From: Noviherbaspirillum suwonense
GTDB lineage: Bacteria > Pseudomonadota > Gammaproteobacteria > Burkholderiales > Burkholderiaceae_D
DNA: 64,000 nt
NCBI RefSeq assembly: GCF_900182955.1
Contig: NZ_FXUL01000005.1
Span: 224,202-288,201, forward strand
Reading direction: 5' to 3'
The translations under genes and the position numbers were made by a program. This document shows positions 36,904 through 47,306 of this stretch, piece after piece; positions within the stretch are counted from its first letter, which is position 1; each line of letters starts with the position of its first letter. The notes below the pieces were generated by a model. The model made no database searches, was not told where the DNA came from, and saw nothing but the letters and a program-made list of their open reading frames with translations.

Positions 36904-38232
36904 CTACAGCTCGCGCCCAGCCCGGCGCAGCGTCGCCATCACCGGCTCGGCCATGTACTGCAGCGGCGTCTGCCTGGAGCCTTCGATATAGACCTCCGCC
37001 GGCATGCCGGCCTGCAGCTTCATGTCGCCGGCGCCCAGCAGCGATGCGGCATCGGTGACGATGGTCACGCTGAAATACGGCTGGTTGCTGGCGCGGTCGA
37101 CGAAGCGGTCCGCCGACACGTAGCTGACCCGGCCCTCGACCATCATCGTGCTGCGGTAGCGGAAGGCGGTGAACTTGATGCGGGCCAGCTGGCCGAGATG
37201 GATGTGGTTGATCTCCTCGGGCCGCACGCGCGCCTCCAGCGTCAGCTTCGCGTCGTCCGGCACGATTTCGGCGATCGAGTCGCCGGGCCGCAGCACCGCG
37301 CCCGGCGAGGTGAACTTCAGGTCCATGATCTCGCCGCTGGCCGGCGCCGTCACGACCTGGCGCGCGGCGGCGTCGTCGGTCTTGCGCGCCTCCTGCTCGA
37401 TCTCGGTCAAACGCGCCGCGCTGACCTTCATCTGGTCGCTGGCGTTCTGCACGTAGGCATTCTGCAGCGACTTGATGCGCAGGTCGATGTCGCCGCGCCG
37501 CTGCCCCACCCGCGCCAGCTCGGAGCGCCGCTCCTCCAGCTTGGACGCATAGTCGGCGACCGTGGCCTCCAGCTGCGAGATCTTTGCCGCCGAGATGAAG
37601 TTCTCGCGCAGCAGGCCGCGGTTGACCTCCAGGTCGCGCCGCTGCAGGTCCAGGGAATTGGCGACCTGCTCGATCTGCGCGCGCAGCGCCACCGTCTCGT
37701 CGTCGATGCGCTGGCGCTGGCTCTTCATCAGCGCGACCTCGCTTTCCAGCGAGTCGCGGCGGGCGTCGAACAGCGCTTCCTCCTTCTTCAGCGCATCCCG
37801 TATGCGTTCGTCCCGCTGCGCCGCCTCCGTCACGTCGGCGGGAAACAGCACGCGCCGTCCGCGCACCTGCTCGCTGTCCAGCCGCGCGATGCCGGCCCGT
37901 TCCACCATGGCGCGGTAGGCCAGCCGGTTGCGGTCGGCGTCGACGCCGACGTCGCCCAGCATCAGCACCGGTTCGCCGGCCTTGACCCGCTGGCCATCCC
38001 GCACCAGCACCGCGCGCACGATGCCGCCTTCCAGGTGCTGCACCGGGCGACGGTTCAGGTCGACCTTGACAAAGGCCGGCGCCACCACGGCCATCGACAA
38101 TTCGGCCAGGCTCATCCAGAGGCCCACCGGCACCAGCGCTCCCAGCACGATGGCGATGCCGGCCCGCCCCAGCCGCCGGCCCTGCGCCACGTGGATTGCC
38201 GCCGCGCCGCGCGCGTTGACTGCATTGCTCAT
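36904..38232 (-). CDS. Type I secretion membrane fusion protein (HlyD/PrtE family)
   Basis: 442 residues from the ATG at 38232, which has GGAG at 6 nt; a second ATG 15 nt upstream overlaps that site. One N-terminal transmembrane helix (~30-50), then 'FVKVDLNRRPVQHLEGGIVRAVLVRDGQRVKAGEPVLML' (lipoyl half), a long coiled-coil (~100-290), and the closing barrel 'VVTAPASGEIMDLKFTSPGAVLRPGDSIAEIVP...GQLARIKFTAF'. It links the ABC exporter encoded 11 nt upstream to an outer membrane channel. No TolC gene lies in the cluster, so a host TolC is presumably shared. Last gene of the rtx operon. Confidence 0.93.
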   Translation of the reverse strand: MSNAVNARGAAAIHVAQGRRLGRAGIAIVLGALVPVGLWMSLAELSMAVVAPAFVKVDLNRRPVQHLEGGIVRAVLVRDGQRVKAGEPVLMLGDVGVDADRNRLAYRAMVERAGIARLDSEQVRGRRVLFPADVTEAAQRDERIRDALKKEEALFDARRDSLESEVALMKSQRQRIDDETVALRAQIEQVANSLDLQRRDLEVNRGLLRENFISAAKISQLEATVADYASKLEERRSELARVGQRRGDIDLRIKSLQNAYVQNASDQMKVSAARLTEIEQEARKTDDAAARQVVTAPASGEIMDLKFTSPGAVLRPGDSIAEIVPDDAKLTLEARVRPEEINHIHLGQLARIKFTAFRYRSTMMVEGRVSYVSADRFVDRASNQPYFSVTIVTDAASLLGAGDMKLQAGMPAEVYIEGSRQTPLQYMAEPVMATLRRAGREL

Positions 38233-38243
38233 GTCCGCTCCTT

Positions 38244-39923
38244 TCATGCTGCCCTGTCCACCGCGGCCTGCGACTGCCGCTGCATTTCCTTCATGACCTC
38301 GGCCGCCGGGCCGAAGCGCTTGACGCGGCCACCGTCCATCACCAGGATCTTGTCGACATGCGCGATCAGCGACGGCCGGTGGGTGACGATGATGGTCGTC
38401 ACGCCCTGGCTGCGCAGGCCGCTGACGGCGCGCGCCAGCGCCACCTCGCCGGCGCCGTCGAGGTTGGAGTTCGGCTCGTCCAGCACCACCAGGCGCGGGT
38501 CGCCATACAGTGCGCGGGCCAGCGCGATGCGCTGCCGCTGCCCGGGCGACAGCCGCAGCCCGTGCTCGCCCACCTGGGTGTCGTAGCCCGCGGCCAGGCC
38601 GACGATCATCTCGTGCGCATTGGCCCGCACCGCAGCCGCCACCACCGCCTCGGCGTCGACCTGTCCGAGCCGGGCGATGTTTTCCGCCACGGTGCCGTCG
38701 AACAGCTCGATGTCCTGCGGCACGTAGCCTATCCACGGCCCCAGGTCCCTGCGCGGCCAGCAGGCGACATCGACGCCGTCGAGCCGCACCGCGCCGGTGC
38801 TGGCGGCCCAGACGCCGGTCATCAGCCGCGCCAGCGTCGACTTGCCGGCGGCGCTCGGGCCGATCACGGCAAGCGACTCGCCGGGCGCCAGGCTCAGCGC
38901 GATGCTGTACAGGATGGGCTTGTCGGAGCCGGCGGCGCGATACGACAGGTTGTCGACATCGATGCGGCCGGCGGGACCGGGCAGCGCCATCTGCTCGCCG
39001 CGCTGCCCGGCCTCGGCCATCAGCCCGCGCAGCCGGCGATAGGCGGCGCGGGCGTCGACCAGCATCCGCCAGCTGCCGACGACCTGTTCGACCGGCTGGA
39101 TCGCGCGCCCCAGCAGCACCGTGGTGGCGATCATCACGCCGGCCGACGCCTGCTGGCTCAGCACCAGGTAGGCGCCGAGCGCGACCATCAGCATCTGGAT
39201 CGCCTGGCGCACGAAACGGGTCAGCGCGGCGAACAGCACGCTGCCGCGGCTGGCGCTGGCCTGCATCGCCGTCACCTCGTCCTGCAGCGCGCGCCAGCGC
39301 GCCAGCAGCTTGTGCGTCATGCCCAGCGCCTGCAGCACCTCGGCGTTGCGCAGCGAGCTCTCGACATACTGCGACGCGCGCCGGCCGTCCTTCTGCAGGC
39401 CCTCGAGCGCGCGCCGGCTGAGCCTGTCGTTGAGCCACGCCAGCGCCAGCATCAGCGCCACCGCGAGCACGGCGCCCATGCCCAGCATCGGATGGCAGGC
39501 ATAGATGGCAAGCAGGTAGATCGGCGCCCACGGCGCGTCGAACAGCGCGGTCAGGCCGGGCGAGGTGAAGAGGTTCTTCAGCGCGGCGACGTCGCGTATG
39601 CCTTCCTGCCCGCCGGCATGCGGCGCGCGCGCCGTGCGCTCGACCACGGTGCAGACCACGGTCGGCGCAAGCCGCTGCTCGACCAGGTTGCCGAGCACCG
39701 CCTGCAGGCTGTGCCGCACGAAGTCCAGCAGCAGCATGACGACGAGCGCGCCAGCGGTGCCGGCCAGCAGCACCAGCAGGGTTTCCTGGCTGTTGGTCGG
39801 CAGCACCCGGTCGAACACCTGCAGCATGAACAGCGCCGGCGCCAGGTACAGCAGGTTGATGCAGAAGGAAAACAGCCCCAGGTAGCCCAGCAGGGGGCGC
39901 AGGTCGGTCCACAGCAGGTTCAT
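38244..39923 (-). CDS. Type I secretion ABC exporter (PrtD/LapB family)
   Basis: 559 residues. Six-helix export domain (~10-310) followed by the ATPase domain: Walker [10 protein letters not shown], signature LSPGQRQR, Walker B LVVLDEPN and switch His in 'IIVTHRP'. The PrtD subfamily lacks the N-terminal peptidase-like domain, as here. It exports C-terminal-signal RTX proteins, almost certainly the giant peroxidase whose stop codon is 12 nt upstream. It forms a three-gene leftward operon with that gene and the adaptor. Confidence 0.94.
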   Translation of the reverse strand: MNLLWTDLRPLLGYLGLFSFCINLLYLAPALFMLQVFDRVLPTNSQETLLVLLAGTAGALVVMLLLDFVRHSLQAVLGNLVEQRLAPTVVCTVVERTARAPHAGGQEGIRDVAALKNLFTSPGLTALFDAPWAPIYLLAIYACHPMLGMGAVLAVALMLALAWLNDRLSRRALEGLQKDGRRASQYVESSLRNAEVLQALGMTHKLLARWRALQDEVTAMQASASRGSVLFAALTRFVRQAIQMLMVALGAYLVLSQQASAGVMIATTVLLGRAIQPVEQVVGSWRMLVDARAAYRRLRGLMAEAGQRGEQMALPGPAGRIDVDNLSYRAAGSDKPILYSIALSLAPGESLAVIGPSAAGKSTLARLMTGVWAASTGAVRLDGVDVACWPRRDLGPWIGYVPQDIELFDGTVAENIARLGQVDAEAVVAAAVRANAHEMIVGLAAGYDTQVGEHGLRLSPGQRQRIALARALYGDPRLVVLDEPNSNLDGAGEVALARAVSGLRSQGVTTIIVTHRPSLIAHVDKILVMDGGRVKRFGPAAEVMKEMQRQSQAAVDRAA

Positions 39924-39935
39924 CTGGCGCTCCGG

Positions 39936-42900
39936 TCAGGACAGGATGAAGTCGTCGATCGTCACCAGCAGGTGATTCCCGACGCCGGAGAGCAGGATGG
40001 AATCCGCCCCTATCGTCACCAGCGTGTCGGCCCCGGCGTCGGTGATGTGCACCTGGCTGAAGGTCGCCGCCGTGATGCCCAGCCCGGTCAGGTTGAGCAG
40101 GTCCTGGCCGCCGACCGGGTTGGCGTCGAAGCCGGTCAGCGTGTCGTGGCCGAAGCCTGGCCCGAACATGAACACGTCGTTGCCGGCGCCGCCGATCAGC
40201 GTGTCGTCCCCGCCGCCGCCGATCAGCACGTCGTCGCCGTCCAGCCCGCGCAGCGTGTCGGCGCCGGTGTCGCCGGTCAGCACATTGTTCAGCGCATTGC
40301 CGTTCAACGTCCCGGCGCCGCCGCGCTGCGTCAGGTTCTCGACGTTGGCGCCCAGCGTATAGCCGTTGCCGGTCGAGATTACCGTGTCGATGCCGCCGCC
40401 GGCGTCCTCATTGACCACGTCGCCGTTGATGTTGACGACATAGGTGTCATTGCCCAGGCCGCCGGTCATGGTGTCGGCGCCGCCCAGCCCGTCCAGCAGG
40501 TCGTTGCCGGCGCCGCCGACCAGGAGGTTGGCCAGATTGTTGCCGGTGCCGGCGAAGCTGCCGGCGCCGGTGAAGGTGAGGTTTTCCACATTCACGCCCA
40601 GCGCGTACGCGTTCGCGGTGGAGCGGACCAGGTCGATGCCGGCATTGTTCAGTTCCACCACCAGGTCCAGCGTGTTGTCGACCAGGTAGATGTCGTCGCC
40701 GCCGCCGCCCGAGAGCCGGTCCGCGCCGCCGCCGCCGTCCAGCGTGTCGTTGCCGGCGCCGCTGGCGATCTCGTTGTCCAGCGCGTTGCCGGTACCGGCG
40801 AAGCTGGTCGTGCCGACGTAGCTCAGGTTCTCGACGTCGGCGGAGAGCTGGTACGACGACGCGCTGGCGCGGACCAGGTCGGTGCCGCTGTTGGGCGCCT
40901 CGATCACCACGTCGGCGGCATTGTCGACGACGTAGATATCGTTGCCGGCGCCGCCGGTCAGCGTGTCGATGCCGGCCAGCCCGTCCAGCAGGTCATTGCC
41001 GGCGCCGCCGGTGATGACGTTGCCGAGCGCGTTGCCGGCGCCGGTGAAGCCGGCGACGCCGGTGTAGGACAGGTTCTCGACATTCGCCCCGAGGATATAG
41101 CTGCCCAGCGCGGTCTGGACGGTGTCGCTGCCCTCGCCGGCCAGCTCGGTCACGGTGTCGCCGTTATTGTCGACGACGTAGGTGTCGTTGCCGGCGCCGC
41201 CGGCAAGCGTGTCCTGGCCGGCGCCGCCGACCAGCGTGTCATCGCCGCCGCCGCCCGCCAGGCTGTCGTTGCCGCTGCCGCCGGTGATGGTGTTGGCCAG
41301 CGCGTTGCCGGTGCCGGCGAAGGCCGCGGCGCCGGTGTACCGCAGGTTCTCCAGCTCGCTGCCCAGCGTGTAGCTGCCCAGGGAGGTTTGCACGGTGTCG
41401 ATGCCGCCGCCGGCCAGCTCGACGGCGACGTCCAGCGCATTGTCGACGACGTAAGTGTCGTCGCCCGCGCCGCCGGTCATCGTGTCGGCGCCGGCGCCGC
41501 CGTCCAGCGTGTCCCGTCCGCCGCCGCCCGACAGCTCATTGTTCAGCGCATTGCCGGTGCCGCTGAAGTTGCCGCTGCCGATGTAGGCCAGGTTCTCCAC
41601 GTTGTTCCCCAGCGCATAGGCCTGCAGCGTGGTCTGCACCAGGTCCGCGCCCTCGCCGGCGGCTTCGGTCACCGTGTCGCCGGCGCTGTCGACGATATAG
41701 GTGTCGTTGCCGACGCCGCCTGCCATTCTGTCGGCGCCGCCGTTGCCGTTCAGGGTGTCGTTGCCCTCGCCGCCCGCGAGGATGTCGGCGCCGTTGCCGC
41801 CGTTCAGGATGTCGTCGCCCGCGCCGCCGTCCAGCGCGTCGATGCCGGCGCCGCCGGTGATGACGTTGTTCAGCGCATTGCCGGCGCCGGTGAAGTCGGC
41901 ATTGCCCAGCCTTTCCAGGTTCTCGGCGTTGGCGCCCAGCGCATAGGCCGCCAGCGTGGTCTGCACGGTGTCGATGCCCTGGCCGGCCAGTTCGGTCACC
42001 ACGTCGGCGGCGCTGTCGACGACGTAGGTGTCGCCGCCCATGCCGCCGGCCATCGTGTCGTCGCCGGCATTGCCGTTCAGCGTGTCGTCGCCCGCGCCGC
42101 CGAAGAGCTTGTCATTGCCCGCGTTGCCGTTGAGGATGTCATTGCCGTTGCCGCCGTCCAGGATGTCGTCGCCGCCGAGGCCGGACAGCGTGTCGTTGCC
42201 GTCCAGGCCCATGATCTGGTCGACGCCGCCGGTGCCGGCCAGGACGTCCGCGCCGGCGGTGCCGACGATCAGGTTGGGCTGCACGTTGATGATGAAATTG
42301 TCGGTGACGGTCAGCGGCGTGCCCGGCCCGGCGTCGGTGGCGCTGACGCGGATCTCGATGGCGCCGATGAAGTTGTCCGGCGGCGAGCCGGTCACGCGCG
42401 CGCCGGTGACCTGTCCGGCGGCATTGGTCGTCATGGCGAAGGACAGTCCCATGCTGGCCAGCGGCTGGCCGTTGGCCAGCGTCGCCGCGTAGACCAGCTG
42501 GTTCGACGGCGTCTGCGCATCGGCGAACACGGTCAGCAGCGGCAGGAACAGGTTGATCTGCGTGTGCTCCTTCATGGTGGTGTCGGGCAGGCCGGTCACG
42601 GCCTGCTGCTGCACCACGAAGGGCGCGGTGTTGACCTGCGGCGGGAACGCCACGTTCGCGGTCTGCGCGGACACCACGGTCTCGGTGATGCCCAGCCCGT
42701 CGACATAGCGCACCTGCACCCGCAGCGCCGAACCCTGCTGGAAGTCGCTGGGGGTATAGCTGGCGCCGGTGGCGCCGGTGATCGGCACCCAGCGCAGCCG
42801 GGCGGCGTCCTGCGTCTGCCACTGGTAGGTGAACGGGCCGACGATGCCGTCGCCGTCGAACAGGTCGGCGGTGTTGACCGTCAGCGCCTGGCCGACCACC

Positions 42901-45900
42901 GGGTCGACGATGGCGGTCGCCGGGTTGCTGTCGCCGAGGATCAGCGGCACGCCGAACGGCACGCCGTTCGGCCCCTGCAGGCTGATCATGCCGTCGGAAA
43001 ACTGCAGCCGCTCGATATTGCGCACGCGGTCCACGCCGTCGATGCCGACGGCCCCGGTCGGCAGGATGTGGCTGACGGTGTAGAAACCCTGCGCGTCGGG
43101 GAATTCGACGATGTAGTTGCCCATCACGTCGCGGTAGCGCGCGACGTCGATGTCGCCGGCGCGGCCGTCGCTGGTGATTTCCCGGACAATCGACGCGCCC
43201 GCGCCGCTGCCGGCCAGCCGCACGTGCAGCGCGGCGTCGCCGTCGATGATGTCATTGCCGCCGCGGCCCTCGATGATGTCGCTGCCGCCGCCGCCCAGCA
43301 TGATGTTGCCGTTCGAGTAGTTGACCCGCGCGCCGGGGAAGAAGCTGCGCAGCCCGTTGATCAGGCTCAGGTTGTTGAGCTCGTTGAAGGTGTCGGCCAG
43401 CCGGTTGTCCGTCCCCTGCAGCACGTCGTCGTGGGACGAGCCGCTGACGCCCTCGGTCTCGATGAACACGTCCCGGATCGCGTCGCCGGCCGGGATGTTG
43501 GGCGCGGTGATGAACTCCTTGCGGTTCATGTCGACGCTGACGCCCTGCGTCTCGTCCTGGTAGACCGCCCAGTCGTATCCCAGCTTGCCCTCGAAGCGGT
43601 CGAAGCCGCCCAGGCCGGTCATGATGTCGTCGCCGCTGAAGCCCTGCATGCGGTCGCCTTCGGTGCCGCCGATCAACACGTCGTTGCCGCCGAACAACGG
43701 CACCTGGCCGGTCGGCGCGGCGCTGTCGCCGACCAGCAGGTCGCCGCCGGCCCCGCCCTCGATCCAGTCGTCGCCTTCGTTGCCCTGCACTTCGTCGTCG
43801 CCCTCGCCGGCCAGGATGATGTCGTTGCCCAGGCCGCCGGCGACGACGTCGATGCCCTTTCCGCCGTCGATCAGGTCGTTGCCGTCGCCGCCGAAGACGA
43901 TGTCGTCGCCGATGCCGGCGCGGATCGTGTCATTGCCTTCGTCGCCGTGGATGGTGTCGTTGCCGGCGGAGTCCGAAATGAAGTCGTTGCCGGTGCCGCC
44001 GTACAGGAAGTCGTTGCCGTTGCCGCCGTCGATGATGTCGTCGCCGCCGTCGCCATACACCGTGTCGTCGTCCGCCTGCCCCGCCAGCAGCCGGTCGTTG
44101 CCGGCCGTGCCGCCGAGCACGATGGTGTTGCCGAGGAAGTTGTCGTCGCCGATGAAGCGCACCGTGCCGTCGGCCATCACATCGACCAGCAGCTTGCCGG
44201 TCTCGGGGTTGCGCAGCCAGGTCGACGGGTCGTTCGGATTGATGCGGCCGGCTTCCACCACGTATTCGGGCGTCAGGAAAATGCTGGCGCTCAGGTGATG
44301 CGTGCCGGTGTTGCGCATGATCAGGTCGGCGAAGGAATTGCCTTCCACTTCGGTGCCCCAGTGCGTGCCTTCCAGCCGCGGCAGGTAGTACAGCCGGTCG
44401 CCGTCCTGCAGGCTCTCGAGCTGGGTCTCGAAGATGAAATTGAACGTGGAGCCGAGCAGGCCGCCGAACAGGCTCTGCTTCTCGGCCAGGCCGCCTATCC
44501 AGAGGTCGACCGCGTCCACCCCGGTGACCGAGCCGGTGCCCCATTGCGGATGCGGGCTGTCCGGCTGGTTGGCATAGGCGCCGGCGCTGTGGATGAAGTC
44601 GTACGCATCCTGGCTGAAGCCGGCGCTGCCGGGCGTGGCGCTGCCGTGCGTGACCAGGTCGAGCGCCGCGCTGCGCTTGTCGGCGAGCGTGGCCGCGCCG
44701 GCGATGCTGGCATGGGCGCCATAGGCGGCGATGAAGTTCACCAGCGACGCCGGGTGCTTCAGGAACTGCCCGAACTCTTCCCAGTTGTCGTAGGGCTTGA
44801 GCGCGGTGTCCTGGGTCTGGCTGTAGAGCTGGTTGCGCAGCAGGTTCAGCGACGGCACGCCGGTTTCGCGGCCGCGCGCGATGTTGAGCGCGGCCAGGTC
44901 CAGCGGCAGGCCCAGCAGGTTGTTGCGCAGCGTGCCCGTGACGAATTCGTCGATCTCGTTGCCGACCTGGTTGACCGAGCCCAGCACGATCTCGCCGGCG
45001 GCGTCGGCGCCGGCCGCGGCATACGCGAGCGGATTGGTGAAGGCGTCGATCAGGCCCATTTCGCTGAGCACCGGCCGGCCATGCGCATCCAGCACCGGCG
45101 TGCCGTCGGCGGCCAGTTCATAGCGGGTGAAGGTTTCATTGAGCATCGAATGCCCGAAGCGGTAGACCGCGTGGGCGAACTCGGCCGTCACCGCCGGGTC
45201 GAGGTGGATGTCGCTGTTGCCGAACGCGTGGATGGTCGGCGCGACCTTCCTTGCGAATTCCTCGAACACCAGGTGCTGGTACTGGGTCTCGGTGCCGAAC
45301 TTGGCGACCTGGAACAGCCGCTCGCCGTTCCACTCGTTCTCGGCGATGCCGTCGGCCAGGTTGGCGCCGGCCACCACCCAGTTGCTGGCGAAGGCCGTGT
45401 CGCCGTTGGCCAGCTCGGCGCGGATCAGCGCCTTGGTCTGCTCGATCAGGCGGTTGTGCTCGGAGTGGAAGACTTCGTGGACCGCGGTCAGTCCCATGTT
45501 CTCGTTGGCGCGGCCGTCGCCGGCGATGTAATGCGCATCCAGCAGCTCGTTGTCGTATGCGCCGGCGGCCACCGGGCCGCCCGCCGCCAGGTCGGCGTCG
45601 GCCACCAGGTGCGTGCCGACCGCGCCCGGTTCGGTGGGCGCGGCGCCGTGCGCGATGTCATTCAGGAACGCATGGCCGGTGCGCACCGCGTCGGCCAGGG
45701 ACACCGGACTGGCGGGGGTGCCGGACACCAGCACGTCGTCGGCGGTGCCGGCGCGCTGGTCCGCGCCGCGCATCACGACCTGCGCCATGCCGGTCACCGG
45801 GTGCGGGATGAAGTTGCCGTAGGCGTCGGTCGCCAGCAGCGGCACATTGTGCACGTCCTCGTCGGAAAGGCGGATGCCCAGCTTGAGCGCATTGGACTTG

Positions 45901-46781
45901 ACGTCGGCCCAGGTCGCCATGTGATGGCTGCCGTCCGGGGCGACATGGTCGAGCAGCCGGCCCGTCGCGTGGATGCGGCCGTCCGCGCCGGTCGCATATT
46001 CGCGCAGGAACACCTGGTGCGACGGGTGCGACGAGTAGGTCTGGTTCTGGTCGACGAAGGGCGTGACCGAGTTCGTGCCCTCGTGCAGGTCGTCGCTGGT
46101 GCCCAGTATGCCGTCGGCGCCGGGCTGGTTGGTGGCGCGCGTGAGCACCATGAAATTGGTCGGGCTGCCGGCGACATAGAGCGGGTCGTCCGGCATGAGC
46201 GGGATGAAGACCGTGCCGCTGCCGCCCTTGTTGACCAGGTCCACCCCGTGGTCGAAGAACTGGCCGAAGTAGGCCATCCAGGTGTTGAACGGCGCCGACA
46301 GGCCGTTGTCCGGGGTGACATTGTTGATGAACAGGCTGGCGTCGCTGCCGGCCGGCGTGTTCGCGTTGACCAGCAGGTCGTCGGCGGTGCCGAGCACGCC
46401 GTCCGCGCCCGGCAGGCTGTGCTGGTAGCCGGTGCCCAGCGCATCGCTGGCCGTGGCGGCCGCCTGCACCGCCGCCGCATTGCCGCTGCTCTGGTCGGCG
46501 ATCAGGTTGCTGATGGTGCGCGGCGCCGAGTCGATCACCAGGCCGGTCGACGACGCATACGACGTGCCGGCCTCGGCCTGGTTGAACACCGGCTCGCCCA
46601 CCCGTGGAAACAGGCCGTCGGCCGCGCCATAGTCGACCTGCCCCGGCACGATGCTGTTGTTCTCGCCGTTGACCTGGCGCAGGCCGAAGGAAAGATGGGT
46701 GTTGACCGGGGGTTGGCCGGCCTCGGCCATCCTGATCTGGGTCAGGATGAAATCGAGGTCCGACCTGATGAATGTTGCCAT
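39936..46781 (-). CDS. Secreted haem peroxidase with RTX repeats (MopA-like)
   Basis: 2281 residues from the ATG at 46781, preceded by GGGAG. Residues ~1-870 are an animal-type haem peroxidase: distal His178 in 'FGQFFDHGVDL', catalytic Arg424 with haem-ester Glu427 in 'GDGRANENMGLTAVHEVFHSEHNRL', proximal His544 in 'VYRFGHSMLNETF'. Then come RTX nonapeptide block 1 (~890-1060), a beta-rich linker with Ig/cadherin-like domains (~1200-1500), a long RTX block 2 and a C-terminal secretion signal ending 'VTIDDFILS'. There is no N-terminal signal peptide. RTX haem peroxidases include MopA, the Mn(II)-oxidising enzyme of Aurantimonas and Erythrobacter; this substrate is a hypothesis here. Confidence 0.92.
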   Translation of the reverse strand: MATFIRSDLDFILTQIRMAEAGQPPVNTHLSFGLRQVNGENNSIVPGQVDYGAADGLFPRVGEPVFNQAEAGTSYASSTGLVIDSAPRTISNLIADQSSGNAAAVQAAATASDALGTGYQHSLPGADGVLGTADDLLVNANTPAGSDASLFINNVTPDNGLSAPFNTWMAYFGQFFDHGVDLVNKGGSGTVFIPLMPDDPLYVAGSPTNFMVLTRATNQPGADGILGTSDDLHEGTNSVTPFVDQNQTYSSHPSHQVFLREYATGADGRIHATGRLLDHVAPDGSHHMATWADVKSNALKLGIRLSDEDVHNVPLLATDAYGNFIPHPVTGMAQVVMRGADQRAGTADDVLVSGTPASPVSLADAVRTGHAFLNDIAHGAAPTEPGAVGTHLVADADLAAGGPVAAGAYDNELLDAHYIAGDGRANENMGLTAVHEVFHSEHNRLIEQTKALIRAELANGDTAFASNWVVAGANLADGIAENEWNGERLFQVAKFGTETQYQHLVFEEFARKVAPTIHAFGNSDIHLDPAVTAEFAHAVYRFGHSMLNETFTRYELAADGTPVLDAHGRPVLSEMGLIDAFTNPLAYAAAGADAAGEIVLGSVNQVGNEIDEFVTGTLRNNLLGLPLDLAALNIARGRETGVPSLNLLRNQLYSQTQDTALKPYDNWEEFGQFLKHPASLVNFIAAYGAHASIAGAATLADKRSAALDLVTHGSATPGSAGFSQDAYDFIHSAGAYANQPDSPHPQWGTGSVTGVDAVDLWIGGLAEKQSLFGGLLGSTFNFIFETQLESLQDGDRLYYLPRLEGTHWGTEVEGNSFADLIMRNTGTHHLSASIFLTPEYVVEAGRINPNDPSTWLRNPETGKLLVDVMADGTVRFIGDDNFLGNTIVLGGTAGNDRLLAGQADDDTVYGDGGDDIIDGGNGNDFLYGGTGNDFISDSAGNDTIHGDEGNDTIRAGIGDDIVFGGDGNDLIDGGKGIDVVAGGLGNDIILAGEGDDEVQGNEGDDWIEGGAGGDLLVGDSAAPTGQVPLFGGNDVLIGGTEGDRMQGFSGDDIMTGLGGFDRFEGKLGYDWAVYQDETQGVSVDMNRKEFITAPNIPAGDAIRDVFIETEGVSGSSHDDVLQGTDNRLADTFNELNNLSLINGLRSFFPGARVNYSNGNIMLGGGGSDIIEGRGGNDIIDGDAALHVRLAGSGAGASIVREITSDGRAGDIDVARYRDVMGNYIVEFPDAQGFYTVSHILPTGAVGIDGVDRVRNIERLQFSDGMISLQGPNGVPFGVPLILGDSNPATAIVDPVVGQALTVNTADLFDGDGIVGPFTYQWQTQDAARLRWVPITGATGASYTPSDFQQGSALRVQVRYVDGLGITETVVSAQTANVAFPPQVNTAPFVVQQQAVTGLPDTTMKEHTQINLFLPLLTVFADAQTPSNQLVYAATLANGQPLASMGLSFAMTTNAAGQVTGARVTGSPPDNFIGAIEIRVSATDAGPGTPLTVTDNFIINVQPNLIVGTAGADVLAGTGGVDQIMGLDGNDTLSGLGGDDILDGGNGNDILNGNAGNDKLFGGAGDDTLNGNAGDDTMAGGMGGDTYVVDSAADVVTELAGQGIDTVQTTLAAYALGANAENLERLGNADFTGAGNALNNVITGGAGIDALDGGAGDDILNGGNGADILAGGEGNDTLNGNGGADRMAGGVGNDTYIVDSAGDTVTEAAGEGADLVQTTLQAYALGNNVENLAYIGSGNFSGTGNALNNELSGGGGRDTLDGGAGADTMTGGAGDDTYVVDNALDVAVELAGGGIDTVQTSLGSYTLGSELENLRYTGAAAFAGTGNALANTITGGSGNDSLAGGGGDDTLVGGAGQDTLAGGAGNDTYVVDNNGDTVTELAGEGSDTVQTALGSYILGANVENLSYTGVAGFTGAGNALGNVITGGAGNDLLDGLAGIDTLTGGAGNDIYVVDNAADVVIEAPNSGTDLVRASASSYQLSADVENLSYVGTTSFAGTGNALDNEIASGAGNDTLDGGGGADRLSGGGGDDIYLVDNTLDLVVELNNAGIDLVRSTANAYALGVNVENLTFTGAGSFAGTGNNLANLLVGGAGNDLLDGLGGADTMTGGLGNDTYVVNINGDVVNEDAGGGIDTVISTGNGYTLGANVENLTQRGGAGTLNGNALNNVLTGDTGADTLRGLDGDDVLIGGGGDDTLIGGAGNDVFMFGPGFGHDTLTGFDANPVGGQDLLNLTGLGITAATFSQVHITDAGADTLVTIGADSILLSGVGNHLLVTIDDFILS
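40130..42270 (-). repeat. RTX repeat block 2 with 82-residue super-repeat
   Basis: Within the peroxidase gene, seven copies of a unit are visible, each carrying 'GND[TI]YVVD...VENL...G-N-A-L-x-N' and GGxGxDxLxG nonapeptides. The spacing of the conserved ENL codons is 327, 246, 273, 246, 246 and 246 bp, i.e. 109, 82, 91, 82, 82 and 82 residues. The two longer units exceed 82 by 27 and 9 residues, exactly three and one nonapeptides. Each nonapeptide pair forms a Ca2+-binding turn of a beta-roll. Confidence 0.9.
43600..44115 (-). repeat. RTX repeat block 1
   Basis: About eighteen GGxGxDxxx nonapeptides directly after the peroxidase domain ('GGTAGNDRLLAG' to 'GFSGDDIMTGLGGFD'). A further short group lies near 43230-43300. 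Confidence 0.85.
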
Positions 46782-47306
46782 TGCAGCTCTCCCATGCAGT
46801 TCAAGAATGATGGCCGGCCGTGGCCAAAAACATTGCTTATTTCGCAATACCGTGACATCAGCATATTGGGTTTACTTGCGGAACGGAGGCGCCTGCACGG
46901 GGCTGGAAGCTTGCGTAGTAGAACTCCTACCTCAAAAGTAGGACTTTCCTCAAAAGCCCGAAAAATTATCTTTGCGAATGTTTACTTTAAGTAAGTATCG
47001 TTAATTTTAAGTATTAAAAATAATTGGCGACAATATTGCTTTTCACCCCAAAAAACCGTAATACTAATAACAAAATAACCATAAAAATATTGGTTCCATA
47101 AACCGGCATTTTTTAGGATCATTAATGCAAACCGTTTTGGATTCACCCGTCCTTTATCGCCTTCCGCCGGAAAACTGCTTCTCCTGCATCCAATGCAATA
47201 CGGGCGCATTCGGTCTGCTGATCGACATGCGGCGACGAGATACGACCTCCTGATTTGCCCAGCACGTTCCAACCTGTTGAAAACATGGAATTTCCGGAGA
47301 AAAATA
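46782..47306. other. Divergent regulatory region between the peroxidase and response regulator genes
   Basis: 525 bp without a gene, AT-rich at 46970-47100 against a GC-rich background. It must hold the promoters of both the leftward rtx operon and the rightward two-component genes. It carries the inverted repeat listed separately at 46925-46943. No sigma-70 hexamer pair stands out. Confidence 0.5.
46925..46943. promoter_or_regulatory. Inverted repeat TCCTAC-N7-GTAGGA, candidate response-regulator site
   Basis: Perfect 6-bp arms with a 7-bp spacer (CTCAAAA), 144 bp upstream of the peroxidase start codon. The same design (CCCTAC-N7-GTAGGG) occurs upstream of the multicopper oxidase operon. 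An extra GTAGTA half-site lies 5 bp away on the peroxidase side. Confidence 0.6.

Noticed and set aside
36904..39912. A 1002-codon minus frame joining two secretion genes
   Set aside because: Only the part from 38232 downward is the adaptor; the upstream half is an out-of-frame reading of the ABC exporter gene.
38358..46994. A 2878-codon open frame on the plus strand
   Set aside because: It is antisense to the exporter and RTX peroxidase genes. The high GC and repetitive Gly/Asp codons of the real genes keep the opposite frame free of stops. Its product is low-complexity (Val/Ala/His/Gln) with no domain.
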